Shown: piece by piece, positions 1 through 11,979 of the stretch
Layout of the letters: each line of letters opens with the position of its first letter
Numbering within the stretch: position 1 is the first letter of the stretch
Source of the DNA: Dallia pectoralis
Taxonomy: Eukaryota > Chordata > Actinopteri > Esociformes > Umbridae
Assembly: GCA_029465975.1 (NCBI GenBank)
Contig: CM055728.1
Coordinates: 7,056,548-7,120,547, forward strand
Length of the DNA stretch: 64,000 nt
Direction of reading: 5' to 3'
Notes under the pieces: generated by a model
Told to the model about the DNA's origin: nothing
The model's input: only the letters and a program-made list of their open reading frames with translations
The model's database searches: none
Translations under genes and position numbers: made by a program

Positions 1-11
1 TTTTCTTTCAG

Positions 12-91
12 TTCAAAATGGTTCGTTGCATCAGAAGGAGACTGTTCACGACAATGACTTTGAGCCGTACCTCACTGGCCAATCAACCCAG
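12..91 (+). CDS. ythdf1: ythdf1 internal coding exon (N-terminal part)
   Basis: This short exon encodes VQNGSLHQKETVHDNDFEPY followed by LTGQSTQ. That matches the N-terminal segment of vertebrate YTHDF1, which carries VHDNDFEPYLTGQS; YTHDF2 differs here. A polypyrimidine acceptor ends in AG at 10-11 and a donor GTGCGT follows at 92. The first valine codon is split, so the exon enters in phase 1 and leaves in phase 0, which fits the next exon at 3820. The start codon and earlier exons lie outside the window. YTHDF1 is a cytosolic reader of N6-methyladenosine in mRNA; this segment belongs to its disordered N-terminal region. Confidence 0.9.
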
Positions 92-254
92 GTGCGTGAC
101 TGGCCACAGGTGATAATGCTGACCAGTTTTACACGGGATAATGTTGTCCTTTTCATTCAGTATCCGCATTGTCTTTTCCATTGTAGGACATTTGTGTTTT
201 TTGTGTTGAGGCTGCATTTGGTTATAGTCTATTTAGTTTCCGTCTGTACTAAAC

Positions 255-407
255 ATGGGTGGGTCTTGATGGGTGGGTCTTGATGGGTGCGTCTTGATGG
301 GTGGGTCTTGATGGGTGGGTCTTGATGGGTGGGTCTTGATGGGTGGGTCTTGATGGGTGGGTCTTGATGGGTGGGTCTTGATGGGTGGGTCTTGATGGGT
401 GGGTCTT
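255..407. repeat. 14-bp tandem repeat, about 11 copies, G-rich
   Basis: The unit GGGTGGGTCTTGAT is repeated about eleven times, almost perfectly; one unit has GGGTGCG. It sits in the ythdf1 intron about 160 bp after the donor site. Each pair of units supplies four GGG runs on the gene's sense strand. Confidence 0.95.
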
Positions 408-940
408 ACATTACAGGTCTTAAATAATTTTCAGTTGAGCTTCTGGATTTTGACAATTTATATTCTGTCGCAGTATTTTGTGCAAAATGAATACCCTTCA
501 AAGCAGGGCCTTAACTAGACTTATGAAACTAATTAAATGATTTGCACATACCAGGACTACACTTGATATCAAATTGGAGACATGGTACAGTACAGACTAA
601 CCAGGGGTTAATACGGTTGCTAACCTTCACCTTTATGTCTCATCTTCATCGGTCTTCCCCTGTTTATTAGGAATTAAGGTCTGTTGGGAAAAACCTTCAA
701 AATATATAACTTGTAATATATAACAACTGTCCACTGCATTTGGGAATTGGAGTAGGCCTGGGGTTACATGCACAATGTAATTTATTTTAAGGCTTGGATA
801 GTTTGTCATTGTATTGTGTGAAAAGTTTACATGCTTTTCAAGACAATTTCTATAATAATCTTGTTTAGATGAACCCATCTGAAAGCAGGACACGGTCAGT
901 TTAAAATGTACTGACATGGTTATGACCACAAGTTACAAAA
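408..940. other. Unique AT-rich intron sequence
   Basis: This is non-repetitive intron DNA of ythdf1 between the 14-bp array and the 29/36-bp minisatellite. No exon or mobile element was recognised. Confidence 0.6.
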
Positions 941-3216
941 AACTGTAACCTCACACTGGGTCAAATGTGAACTGTAACATCACACTGGGCCAAATGTGAA
1001 CTGTAACCTCACACTGGGCCAAATGTGAACTGTAACATCACACTGGGCAAAATGTGAACTGTAACATCACACTGGGCCAAATGTGAACTGTAACCTCACA
1101 CTGGGTCAAATGTGAACTGTAACATCACACTGGGTCAAATGTGAACTGTAACGTCACACTGGGTCAAATGTGAACTGTAACATCACACTGGGTCAAATGT
1201 GAACTGTAACGTCACACTGGGTCAAATGTGAACTGTAACATCACACTGGGCCAAATGTGAACTGTAACATCACACTGGGTCAAATGTGAACTGTAACGTC
1301 ACACTGGGTCAAATGTGAACTGTAACATCACACTGGGTCAAATGTGAACTGTAACCTCACACTGGGCAAAATGTGAACTGTAACATCACACTGGGCAAAA
1401 TGTGAACTGTAACATCACACTGGGCCAAATGTGAACTGTAACATCACACTGGGTCAAATGTGAACTGTAACGTCACACTGGGTCAAATGTGAACTGTAAC
1501 ATCACACTGGGTCAAATGTGAACTGTAACCTCACACTGGGTCAAATGTGAACTGTAACCTCACACTGGGTCAAATGTGAACTGTAACATCACACTGGGTC
1601 AAATGTGAACTGTAACCTCACACTGGGTCAAATGTGAACTGTAACCTCACACTGGGTCAAATGTGAACTGTAACATCACACTGGGTCAAATGTGAACTGT
1701 AACGTCACACTGGGTCAAATGTGAACTGTAACATCACACTGGGTCAAATGTGAACTCTAACATCACACTGGGCACTGGGTCAAATGTGAACTCTAACATC
1801 ACACTGGGCACTGGGTCAAATGTGAACTGTAACATCACACTGGGCACTGGGTCAAATGTGAACTCTAACATCACACTGGGCACTAGGTCAAATGTGAACT
1901 GTAACATCACACTGGGCACTGGGTCAAATGTGAACTCTAACATCACACTGGGCACTAGGTCAAATGTGAACTGTAACATCACACTGGGCACTGGGTCAAA
2001 TGTGAACTGTAACATCACACTGGGCACTGGGTCAAATGTGAACTGTAACATCACACTGGGCACTGGGTCAAATGTGAACTCTAACATCACACTGGGCACT
2101 AGGTCAAATGTGAACTGTAACATCACACTGGGCACTGGGTCAAATGTGAACTGTAACATCACACTGGGCACTGGGTGAAATGTGAACTCTAACATCACAC
2201 TGGGCACTAGGCCAAATGTGAACTGTAACATCACACTGGGCACTGGGTCAAATGTGAACTCTAACATCACACTGGGCACTGGGTCAAATGTGAACTGTAA
2301 CATCACACTGGGCACTGGGTCAAATGTGAACTGTAACATCACACTGGGCACTGGGCCAAATGTGAACTCAAATGTCACACTGGGCACTGGGCCAAATGTG
2401 AACTCAAACGTCACACTGGGCACTGGGCCAAATGTGAACTCAAACGTCACACTGGGCTAAATGTGAACTCAAATGTCACACTGGGTCAAATGTGAACTCT
2501 AACATCACACTGGGCACTAAGCCAAATGTGAACTCAAATGTCACACTGGGCACTGGGCCAAATGTGAACTCAAATGTCACACTGGGCACTGGGCCAAATG
2601 TGAACTCAAACGTCACACTGGGCTAAATGTGAACTCAAACGTCACACTGGGCTAAATGTGAACTCAAATGTAACACTGGGCACTAAGCCAAATGTGAACT
2701 CAAACGTCACACTGGGCTAAATGTGAACTCAAACGTCACACTGGGCACTAAGCCAAATGTGAACTCAAACGTCACACTGGGCCAAATGTGAACTCAAACG
2801 TCACACTGGGCACTAAGCCAAATGTGAACTCAAACGTCACACTGGGCTAAATGTGAACTCAAATGTAACACTGGGCACTAAGCCAAATGTGAACTCAAAC
2901 GTCACACTGGGCTAAATGTGAACTCAAACGTCACACTGGGCACTAAGCCAAATGTGAACTCAAACGTCACACTGGGCCAAATGTGAACTCAAACGTCACA
3001 CTGGGCACTAAGCCAAATGTGAACTCAAACGTCACACTGGGCTAAATGTGAACTCAAATGTAACACTGGGCACTAAGCCAAATGTGAACTCAAACGTCAC
3101 ACTGGGCCAAATGTGAACTCAAACGTCACACTGGGCACTAAGCCAAATGTGAACTCAAACGTCACACTGGGCCAAATGTGAACTCAAACGTCACACTGGG
3201 CACTAGGCCAAATGTG
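941..3216. repeat. 29/36-bp minisatellite in ythdf1 intron, about 70 units
   Basis: The core is AACTGTAACATCACACTGGG followed by TCAAATGTG (29 bp). From about 941 to 1750 the units are 29 bp. From about 1753 to 2456 nearly all are 36 bp because CACTGGG is duplicated inside the unit. From about 2457 to 3216, 29- and 36-bp units alternate, with CACTAAG and CTCAAACGTC variants, giving 65-bp pairs. Because 36 is divisible by 3, the middle block gives long open frames on both strands. Those are artefacts of the period, not genes. Confidence 0.95.
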
Positions 3217-3419
3217 TTTATAAAGTTGGATATCCGCTTAACCATTTCAGTATGGTTTTGTGGGAGTGTCTATGCCATCCAGGACTATGGGCAGGTGATT
3301 GAGGATTCGCCAACCACCATGGGTTAGTTAATTTATAAACTCGTGCCAAGCTGTGGTAACACTCCTGGCCCAATGAGCTGAAGACCATCGTTACTTGCTT
3401 ATCTCCTCCCTTCAATCCT

Positions 3420-3655
3420 GTGTCGCCACGACGCCACCTCACTCGATTCCACTGTCAATATAAATGCCTTAAGATGTGTTTAGCACCCCATCCATGTTGT
3501 ACATTTTGCCAACATGGTAACCTAGATATGTTCCTGCACACTCTGTGGGACTGCCCTGAAGTATATGTCTTTTGGACCAAAATAGTGGACATTATCTCCA
3601 CATGCTTATTTTGTTTGTTAATATAAAACAATAAAAACATTTAATTATAAAAAAT
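3420..3655 (+). mobile_element. 3' fragment of an L1-like LINE
   Basis: A + strand frame (3420-3626) reads RRHLTRFHCQYKCLKMC, then a CTFCQHG motif, then FLHTLWDCPEVYVFW. This is the cysteine/histidine pattern (C-x2-C ... H-x-x-W-x-C-P ... FW) found at the C-terminus of L1-type LINE reverse transcriptases in fish. A stop and then an A-rich, AATAAA-containing tail ending in a short A run follow, as expected for a LINE 3' end. No other part of the element is recognisable, so this is a 5'-truncated dead copy in the ythdf1 intron. The preceding 3217-3419 may be more of it but could not be assigned. Confidence 0.65.
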
Positions 3656-3819
3656 ATGCCTAAAAAAGTGCATCCCAGATACAAAAACTGCAAACTATGA
3701 TGTCGAAGGTCTTGGAAGTCAATTTCTTTCTGAAACTCTTGTTTTATTTTGCTTACAACTGAACACGTCTTGCTAGTCAATGATCGCTGAAGTGTTTGTT
3801 TTTCCCCATTTGTCTGCAG

Positions 3820-5472
3820 AACAACAGCTACCAGTCCATGACCGACCCCTACCTGTCCAGCTACTACGCCCCCTCCATCGGTTTTCCCTATCCTCTCAGC
3901 GAGGCCCCCTGGTCGACCGGCGGAGACCCCCCTATCCCTTACCTCACCCCCTACGGAGCCTTGAGCAATGGCGACCACCACTTCCTGCCCGACACTGTCT
4001 TTGGCCAGCCTGGAGGACTGGGTAGCAGCATTTACCCCCATCGCTTTAACTTTTTCCCCGAGAACCCGGCCTTCTCCACCTGGGGCACCAGCGGGTCTCA
4101 GGGCCAGCAGACTCAGAATTCGGCCTACGGGGGCAGCTACAGCTACCCTCCGAGCTCCCTGGGAGGCACACTGGTGCCGGATGGCCAGTCAGGCTTCCAT
4201 AGCGACACGCTCAACAAGGCCCCCGGCATGAACAGCCTCGAGCAGGGCATGGTGGGCCTGAAGATCGGCGGGGACATGGTGGGCCAGGGCTCTGGGGTCA
4301 AGGCCGTGGGCTCAGCGATCGGCGGGCTGCCGGCCACGGTGGCGCAGCAGGGAAATGGTGGCATGCCCCCGCCCAAGCCCACCTCCTGGGCGGCCATCGC
4401 TAGCAAGCCGGCCAAGCCCCAGCAGCTGAAGGCCAAGGCCAAACCAGGCATGTCCAGCCCTGGGGGCGCCCTGCCCCCTCCTCCTATAAAACACAACATG
4501 GACATCGGCACCTGGGACAACAAGGGGCCTGTAAATAAAGTGTCCCAGGGCCCCATGCAACAGGAGGCTATGAACATGCCCCACGGTCACCCCATGCAGA
4601 ACCAGAACCCCATGCAGAACCAGAACCCCATGCAGAACCACAATCCCATGCAGGCCCCTCCTCAGTCCCTGATGACGCAGCAGATGCAGCCAATGGCATT
4701 ACAGCACCAGCCCCACCAGCAGCACCAGCCCCCTCCCCAGCCTTACCAGAACCACACCCAACCCCAGCAGACCCGCTGGGTAGCCCCGCGCAACTGCAAC
4801 CCGGGCTACGGGCAGGGAGCGGTGGGCATGGACATTAGCGGCGCCTTGTGCCCGGGCAACGGCACCGGCCCGCTCGGCTCCACCTGCCTGGTCCCCGGCG
4901 GCGTGGAGAACCACCCGGTGCTGGAGAAGCTGCGTGCGGCCCACAGCTACAACCCGAGGGAGTTTGAGTGGAACCTGAAGAACGGCCGTGTGTTCATCAT
5001 CAAGAGCTACTCGGAGGACGACATCCACCGCTCCATCAAGTACTCCATCTGGTGCAGCACGGAGCACGGCAACAAGCGGCTGGACGGGGCCTTCCGTGGC
5101 CTCAGCGGCAAGGGGCCCGTCTACCTGCTGTTCAGCGTCAACGGCAGCGGGCACTTCTGCGGCGTGGCCGAGATGCGCTCGTCCGTAGACTACGGCACCA
5201 GCGTTGGCGTGTGGGCGCAGGACAAGTGGAAGGGTAAGTTCGACGTGAACTGGCTGTTTGTGAAGGACGTGCCCAACAGCCAGCTGCGTCACATCCGTCT
5301 GGAGAACAACGACAACAAGCCGGTGACCAACTCCCGGGACACCCAGGAGGTTCCGCTGGAGAAGGCCAAGCAGGTGCTGAAGATCATCGTGGGCTTCAAG
5401 CACACCACCTCCATCTTCGACGACTTCTCCCACTACGAGAAGAGGCAGGAGGAGGAGGAGGAGGTGCGTAAG
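3820..5472 (+). CDS. ythdf1: ythdf1 main coding exon (low-complexity region and YTH domain)
   Basis: This exon encodes 551 residues of YTHDF1, the cytosolic m6A reader that binds methylated mRNA and affects its translation and decay. It starts after TGTCTGCAG in phase 0 and ends at AAG before GTGGGT (5473). The first part, rich in P, Q, N, G and Y, has paralogue-diagnostic stretches such as IGFPYPLSEAPWSTGGDPPI and NFFPENPAFS that match YTHDF1 rather than YTHDF2 or YTHDF3. PPPPIKHNMDIGTWDNKGPV is the family signature in the middle. A small MQNQNP repeat lies at about 4591-4660. The YTH domain spans about 4984-5440. Its aromatic-cage tryptophans are visible in SIWCSTEHGNKRL (codon 5050), GVWAQ (5212) and DKWKGKF (5227). 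The exon is very GC-rich at third positions, unlike the AT-rich DNA around it. Confidence 0.97.
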
Positions 5473-5515
5473 GTGGGTTCCTGCCTGATCCCTTTTTCTT
5501 CTCTTATGATACATA

Positions 5516-5516
<1 letters not shown>

Positions 5517-5550
<34 letters not shown>
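5517..5550. repeat. TTGA microsatellite
   Basis: About eight ATTG/TTGA units lie 45 bp downstream of the ythdf1 splice donor. Confidence 0.9.
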
Positions 5551-5635
5551 CGGCTCCATGAATTTCCTCCCGACACTGTCCTGTTTTTTGTAATCTAGCT
5601 TGTTTTTGGCTTCCAGAGTTCGTCATCATTATCAT

Positions 5636-8600
5636 TTAGATGGTGTTCATATACCGTTATGTGACTTATTGTCTGTATTAATATAGATGGTGTTCATATA
5701 CCGTTATGTGACTTATTGTCTGTATTAATATAGATGGTGTTCATATACCGTTATGTGACTTATTGTCTGTATTAATATAGATGGTGTTCATATACTGTTA
5801 TGTGACTTATTGTCTGTATTAATATAGATGGTGTTCATATACCGTTATGTGACTTATTGTCTGTATTAATATAGATGGTGTTCATATACCGTTATGTGAC
5901 TTATTGTCTGTATTAATATAGATGGTGTTCATATACCGTTATGTGACTTATTGTCTGTATTAATATAGATGGTGTTCATATACTGTTATGTGACTTATTG
6001 TCTGTATTAATATAGATGGTGTTCATATACCGTTATGTGACTTATTGTCTGTATTAGTATAGATGGTGTTCATATACCGTTATGTGACTTATTGTCTGTA
6101 TTGTATTAATATAGATGGTGTTCATATACCGTTATGTGACTTATTGTCTGTATTAATATAGATGGTGTTCATATACCGTTATGTGACTTATTGTCTGTAT
6201 TAATATAGATGGTGTTCATATACCGTTATGTGACTTATTGTCTGTATTAATATAGATGGTGTTCATATACTGTTATGTGACTTATTGTCTGTATTAATAT
6301 AGATGGTGTTCATATACCGTTATGTGACTTATTGTCTGTATTAATATAGATGGTGTTCATATACCGTTATGTGACTTATTGTCTGTATTAATATAGATGG
6401 TGTTCATATACTGTTATGTGACTTATTGTCTGTATTAATATAGATGTGTTCATATACTGTTATGTGTTCATATACCGTTATGTGACTTATTGTCTGTATT
6501 AATATAGATGGTGTTCATATACCGTTATGTGACTTATTGTCTGTATTAATATAGATGGTGTTCATATACCGTTATGTGACTTATTGTCTGTATTAATATA
6601 GATGGTGTTCATATGTTATGTGACTTATTGTCTGTATTAATATAGATGGTGTTCATATACCGTTATGTGACTTATTGTCTGTATTAATATAGATGGTGTT
6701 CATATACCGTTATGTGACTTATTGTCTGTATTAATATAGATGGTGTTCATATACCGTTATGTGACTTATTGTCTGTATTAATATAGATGGTGTTCATATA
6801 CCGTTATGTGACTTATTGTCTGTATTAATATAGATGGTGTTCATATACCGTTATGTGACTTATTGTCTGTATTAATATAGACTTATTGTCTGTATTAATA
6901 TAGATGGTGTTCATATACCGTTATGTGACTTATTGTCTGTATTAATATAGATGGTGTTCATATACCGTTATGTGACTTATTGTCTGTATTAATATAGATG
7001 GTGTTCATATACCGTTATGTGACTTATTGTCTGTATTAATATAGATGGTGTTCATATACCGTTATGTGACTTATTGTCTGTATTAATATAGATGGTGTTC
7101 ATATACCGTTATGTGACTTATTGTCTGTATTAATATAGATGGTGTTCATATACCGTTATGTGACTTATTGTCTGTATTAATATAGATGGTGTTCATATAC
7201 CGTTATGTGACTTATTGTCTGTATTAATATAGATGGTGTTCATATACCGTTATGTGACTTATTGTCTGTATTAATATAGATGGTGTTCATATACCGTTAT
7301 GTGACTTATTGTCTGTATTAATATAGATGGTGTTCATATACCGTTATGTGACTTATTGTCTGTATTAATATAGATGGTGTTCATATACCGTTATGTGACT
7401 TATTGTCTGTATTAATATAGATGGTGTTCATATACCGTTATGTGACTTATTGTCTGTATTAATATAGATGGTGTTCATATACCGTTATGTGACTTATTGT
7501 CTGTATTAATATAGATGGTGTTCATATACCGTTATGTGACTTATTGTCTGTATTAATATAGATGGTGTTCATATACCGTTATGTGACTTATTGTCTGTAT
7601 TAATATAGATGGTGTTCATATACTGTTATGTGACTTATTGTCTGTATTAATATAGATGGTGTTCATATACCGTTATGTGACTTATTGTCTGTATTAATAT
7701 AGATGGTGTTCATATACCGTTATGTGACTTATTGTCTGTATTAATATAGATGGTGTTCATATACCGTTATGTGACTTATTGTCTGTATTAATATAGATGG
7801 TGTTCATATACCGTTATGTGACTTATTGTCTGTATTAATATAGATGGTGTTCATATACCGTTATGTGACTTATTGTCTGTATTAATATAGATGGTGTTCA
7901 TATACCGTTATGTGACTTATTGTCTGTATTAATATAGATGGTGTTCATATACCGTTATGTGACTTATTGTCTGTATTAATATAGATGGTGTTCATATACC
8001 GTTATGTGACTTATTGTCTGTATTTAGAATATAGATGGTGTTCATATACTGTTATGTGACTTATTGTCTGTATTAATATAGATGGTGTTCATATACCGTT
8101 ATGTGACTTATTGTCTGTATTAATATAGATGGTGTTCATATACCGTTATGTGACTTATTGTCTGTATTAATATAGATGGTGTTCATATACCGTTATGTGA
8201 CTTATTGTCTGTATTAATATAGATGGTGTTCATATACCGTTATGTGACTTATTGTCTGTATTAATATAGATGGTGTTCATATACCGTTATGTGACTTATT
8301 GTCTGTATTAATATAGAGATGTGACTTATTGTCTGTATTAATATAGATGGTGTTCATATACCGTTATGTGACTTATTGTCTGTATTAATATAGATGGTGT
8401 TCATATACCGTTATGTGACTTATTGTCTGTATTAATATAGATGGTGTTCATATACCGTTATGTGACTTATTGTCTGTATTAATATAGATGGTGTTCATAT
8501 ACCGTTATGTGACTTATTGTCTGTATTAATATAGATGGTGTTCATATACTGTTATGTGACTTATTGTCTGTATTAATATAGATGGTGTTCATATACCGTT

Positions 8601-11600
8601 ATGTGACTTATTGTCTGTATTAATATAGATGGTGTTCATATACCGTTATGTGACTTATTGTCTGTATTAATATAGATGGTGTTCATATACCGTTATGTGA
8701 CTTATTGTCTGTATTAATATAGATGGTGTTCATATACCGTTATGTGACTTATTGTCTGTATTAATATAGATGGTGTTCATATACCGTTATGTGACTTATT
8801 GTCTGTATTAATATAGATGGTGTTCATATACCGTTATGTGACTTATTGTCTGTATTAATATAGATGGTGTTCATATACCGTTATGTGACTTATTGTCTGT
8901 ATTAATATAGATGGTGTTCATATACCGTTATGTGACTTATTGTCTGTATTAATATAGATGGTGTTCATATACCGTTATGTGACTTATTGTCTGTATTAAT
9001 ATAGATGGTGTTCATATACCGTTATGTGACTTATTGTCTGTATTAATATAGATGGTGTTCATATACCGTTATGTGACTTATTGTCTGTATTAATATAGAT
9101 GGTGTTCATATACCGTTATGTGACTTATTGTCTGTATTAATATAGATGGTGTTCATATACCGTTATGTGACTTATTGTCTGTATTAATATAGATGGTGTT
9201 CATATACCGTTATGTGACTTATTGTCTGTATTAATATAGATGGTGTTCATATACCGTTATGTGACTTATTGTCTGTATTAATATAGATGGTGTTCATATA
9301 CTGTTATGTGACTTATTGTCTGTATTAATATAGATGGTGTTCATATACCGTTATGTGACTTATTGTCTGTATTAATATAGATGGTGTTCATATACCGTTA
9401 TGTGACTTATTGTCTGTATTAATATAGATGGTGTTCATATACTGTTATGTGACTTATTGTCTGTATTAATATAGATGGTGTTCATATACCGTTATGTGAC
9501 TTATTGTCTGTATTAATATAGATGGTGTTCATATACCGTTATGTGACTTATTGTCTGTATTAATATAGATGGTGTTCATATACCGTTATGTGACTTATTG
9601 TCTGTATTAATATAGATGGTGTTCATATACCGTTATGTGACTTATTGTCTGTATTAATATAGATGGTGTTCATATACCGTTATGTGACTTATTGTCTGTA
9701 TTAATATAGATGGTGTTCATATACCGTTATGTGACTTATTGTCTGTATTAATATAGATGGTGTTCATATACCGTTATGTGACTTATTGTCTGTATTAATA
9801 TAGATGGTGTTCATATACCGTTATGTGACTTATTGTCTGTATTAATATAGATGGTGTTCATATACCGTTATGTGACTTATTGTCTGTATTAATATAGATG
9901 GTGTTCATATACCGTTATGTGACTTATTGTCTGTATTAATATAGATGGTGTTCATATACCGTTATGTGACTTATTGTCTGTATTAATATAGATGGTGTTC
10001 ATATACCGTTATGTGACTTATTGTCTGTATTAATATAGATGGTGTTCATATACCGTTATGTGACTTATTGTCTGTATTAATATAGATGGTGTTCATATAC
10101 CGTTATGTGACTTATTGTCTGTATTAATATAGATGGTGTTCATATACCGTTATGTGACTTATTGTCTGTATTAATATAGATGTTCATATACCGTTATGTG
10201 ACTTATTGTCTGTATTAATATAGATCATATACCGTTATGTGACTTATTGTCTGTATTAATATAGATGGTGTTCATATACCGTTATGTGACTTATTGTCTG
10301 TATTAATATAGATGGTGTTCATATACCGTTATGTGACTTATTGTCTGTATTAATATAGATGGTGTTCATATACCGTTATGTGACTTATTGTCTGTATTAA
10401 TATAGATGGTGTTCATATACCGTTATGTGACTTATTGTCTGTATTAATATAGATGGTGTTCATATACCGTTATGTGACTTATTGTCTGTATTAATATAGA
10501 TGGTGTTCATATATTGTCCGTTATGTGACTTATTGTCTGTATTAATATAGATGGCGTTCATATACCGTTATGTGACTTATTGTCTGTATTAATATAGAGT
10601 TCATATACCGTTATGTGACTTATTGTCTGTATTAATATAGATGGCGTTCATATACCGTTATGTGACTTATTGTCTGTATTAATATAGATGGTGTTCATAT
10701 ACCGTTATGTGACTTATTGTCTGTATTAATATAGATGGTGTTCATATACCGTTATGTGACTTATTGTCTGTATTAATATAGATGGTGTTCATATACCGTT
10801 ATGTGACTTATTGTCTGTATTAATATAGATGGCGTTCATATACCGTTATGTGACTTATTGTCTGTATTAATATAGATGGTGTTCATATACCGTTATGTGA
10901 CTTATTGTCTGTATTAATATAGATGGTGTTCATATACCGTTATGTGACTTATTGTCTGTATTAATATAGATGGTGTTCATATACCGTTATGTGACTTATT
11001 GTCTGTATTAATATAGATGGTGTTCATATACTGTTATGTGACTTATTGTCTGTATTAATATAGATGGTGTTCATATACCGTTATGTGACTTATTGTCTGT
11101 ATTAATATAGATGGTGTTCATATACCGTTATGTGACTTATTGTCTGTATTAATATAGATGGTGTTCATATACCGTTATGTGACTTATTGTCTGTATTAAT
11201 ATAGATGGTGTTCATATACCGTTATGTGACTTATTGTCTGTATTAATATAGATGGTGTTCATATACCGTTATGTGACTTATTGTCTGTATTAATATAGAT
11301 GGTGTTCATATACCGTTATGTGACTTATTGTCTGTATTAATATAGATGGTGTTCATATACCGTTATGTGACTTATGTCTGTATTACTTAGATTGTCTGTA
11401 TTAATATAGATGGTGTTCATATACTGTTATGTGACTTATTGTCTGTATTAATATAGATGGTGTTCATATACCGTTATGTGACTTATTGTCTGTATTAATA
11501 TAGATGGTGTTCATATACCGTTATGTGACTTATTGTCTGTATTAATATAGATGGTGTTCATATACCGTTATGTGACTTATTGTCTGTATTAATATAGATG

Positions 11601-11705
11601 GTGTTCATATACCGTTATGTGACTTATTGTCTGTATTAATATAGATGGTGTTCATATACCGTTATGTGACATATTGTCTGTATTAGTATAGATGGCGTTC
11701 ATATA
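5636..11705. repeat. 47-bp satellite array, about 128 copies, filling a ythdf1 intron
   Basis: The unit begins ATGGTGTTCATATACCGTTA and continues TGTGACTTATTGTCTGTATT plus AATATAG (47 bp). It repeats head to tail for about 6.07 kb, almost the whole intron between the exons at 3820 and 11773. Divergence is very low. The commonest variant is a C-to-T change turning ATACCG into ATACTG, a CpG-decay type change. Truncated or rearranged units occur near 6450, 6612, 6878, 8020, 8316, 10180, 10225, 10513, 10597 and 11375. Units near the 3' end carry GGCG or TAGTATAG variants. Confidence 0.98.
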
Positions 11706-11772
11706 TGTATTAGTTGCCTCCAGTTGTGTGGCTCACTGACGCCCGTTTCTTCCTCTTTCTTATCGCTGTCAG

Positions 11773-11820
11773 ACCTTCGAGCCGCCTGCACCCATCCAGA
11801 ACCGGTCTCGTCTGGATCAG
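11773..11820 (+). CDS. ythdf1: ythdf1 48-bp internal exon
   Basis: A pyrimidine-rich acceptor (TTCCTCTTTCTTATCGCTGT then CAG) ends at 11772, and 48 bases encode TFEPPAPIQNRSRLDQ before a GTTTGT donor at 11821. The exon is in phase 0 on both sides, so it can be included or skipped without breaking the frame between VRK (ending 5472) and ERQTRSKQQ (11950). Human YTHDF1 as I know it goes directly from VVRK to ERQ, so this adds 16 residues just after the YTH domain. It is probably an alternatively used exon. The alternative, that it is fortuitous, is made less likely by both splice sites, the preserved phase and the absence of a stop. Confidence 0.7.
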
Positions 11821-11949
11821 GTTTGTTGTTTCTGGTCTCGTTCCGGTGATTGTGATGAATAAGACGTGTGGGTGGAGGATTTGTTTAGAGTGTATTGGTG
11901 TTCTAGAACTATCTGGCTGTTAATTAACCCCACCCGTCCCTCCCCACAG

Positions 11950-11979
11950 GAGCGCCAAACCCGGAGTAAACAACAGTAG
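11950..11979 (+). CDS. ythdf1: ythdf1 last coding segment with stop codon
   Basis: After the acceptor CTCCCCACAG the sequence encodes ERQTRSKQQ and a TAG stop. This matches the C-terminal tail of vertebrate YTHDF1 (ERQSRNKQ in human). The basic tail follows the acidic EEEEEVRK stretch that ends the main exon. The intron between the 48-bp exon and this one is only 129 bp. Confidence 0.88.
   Translation, partial: ERQTRSKQQ

Noticed and set aside
1734..2460. Frames of up to 238 codons on both strands over the 36-bp minisatellite
   Set aside because: The period is divisible by 3, so all frames lacking a stop in one unit stay open. They overlap on both strands and end when the period changes.
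4143..4641. Long minus-strand and alternative-frame ORFs within the ythdf1 exon
   Set aside because: Shadows of a GC-rich real exon, whose + frame has full homology to YTHDF1.
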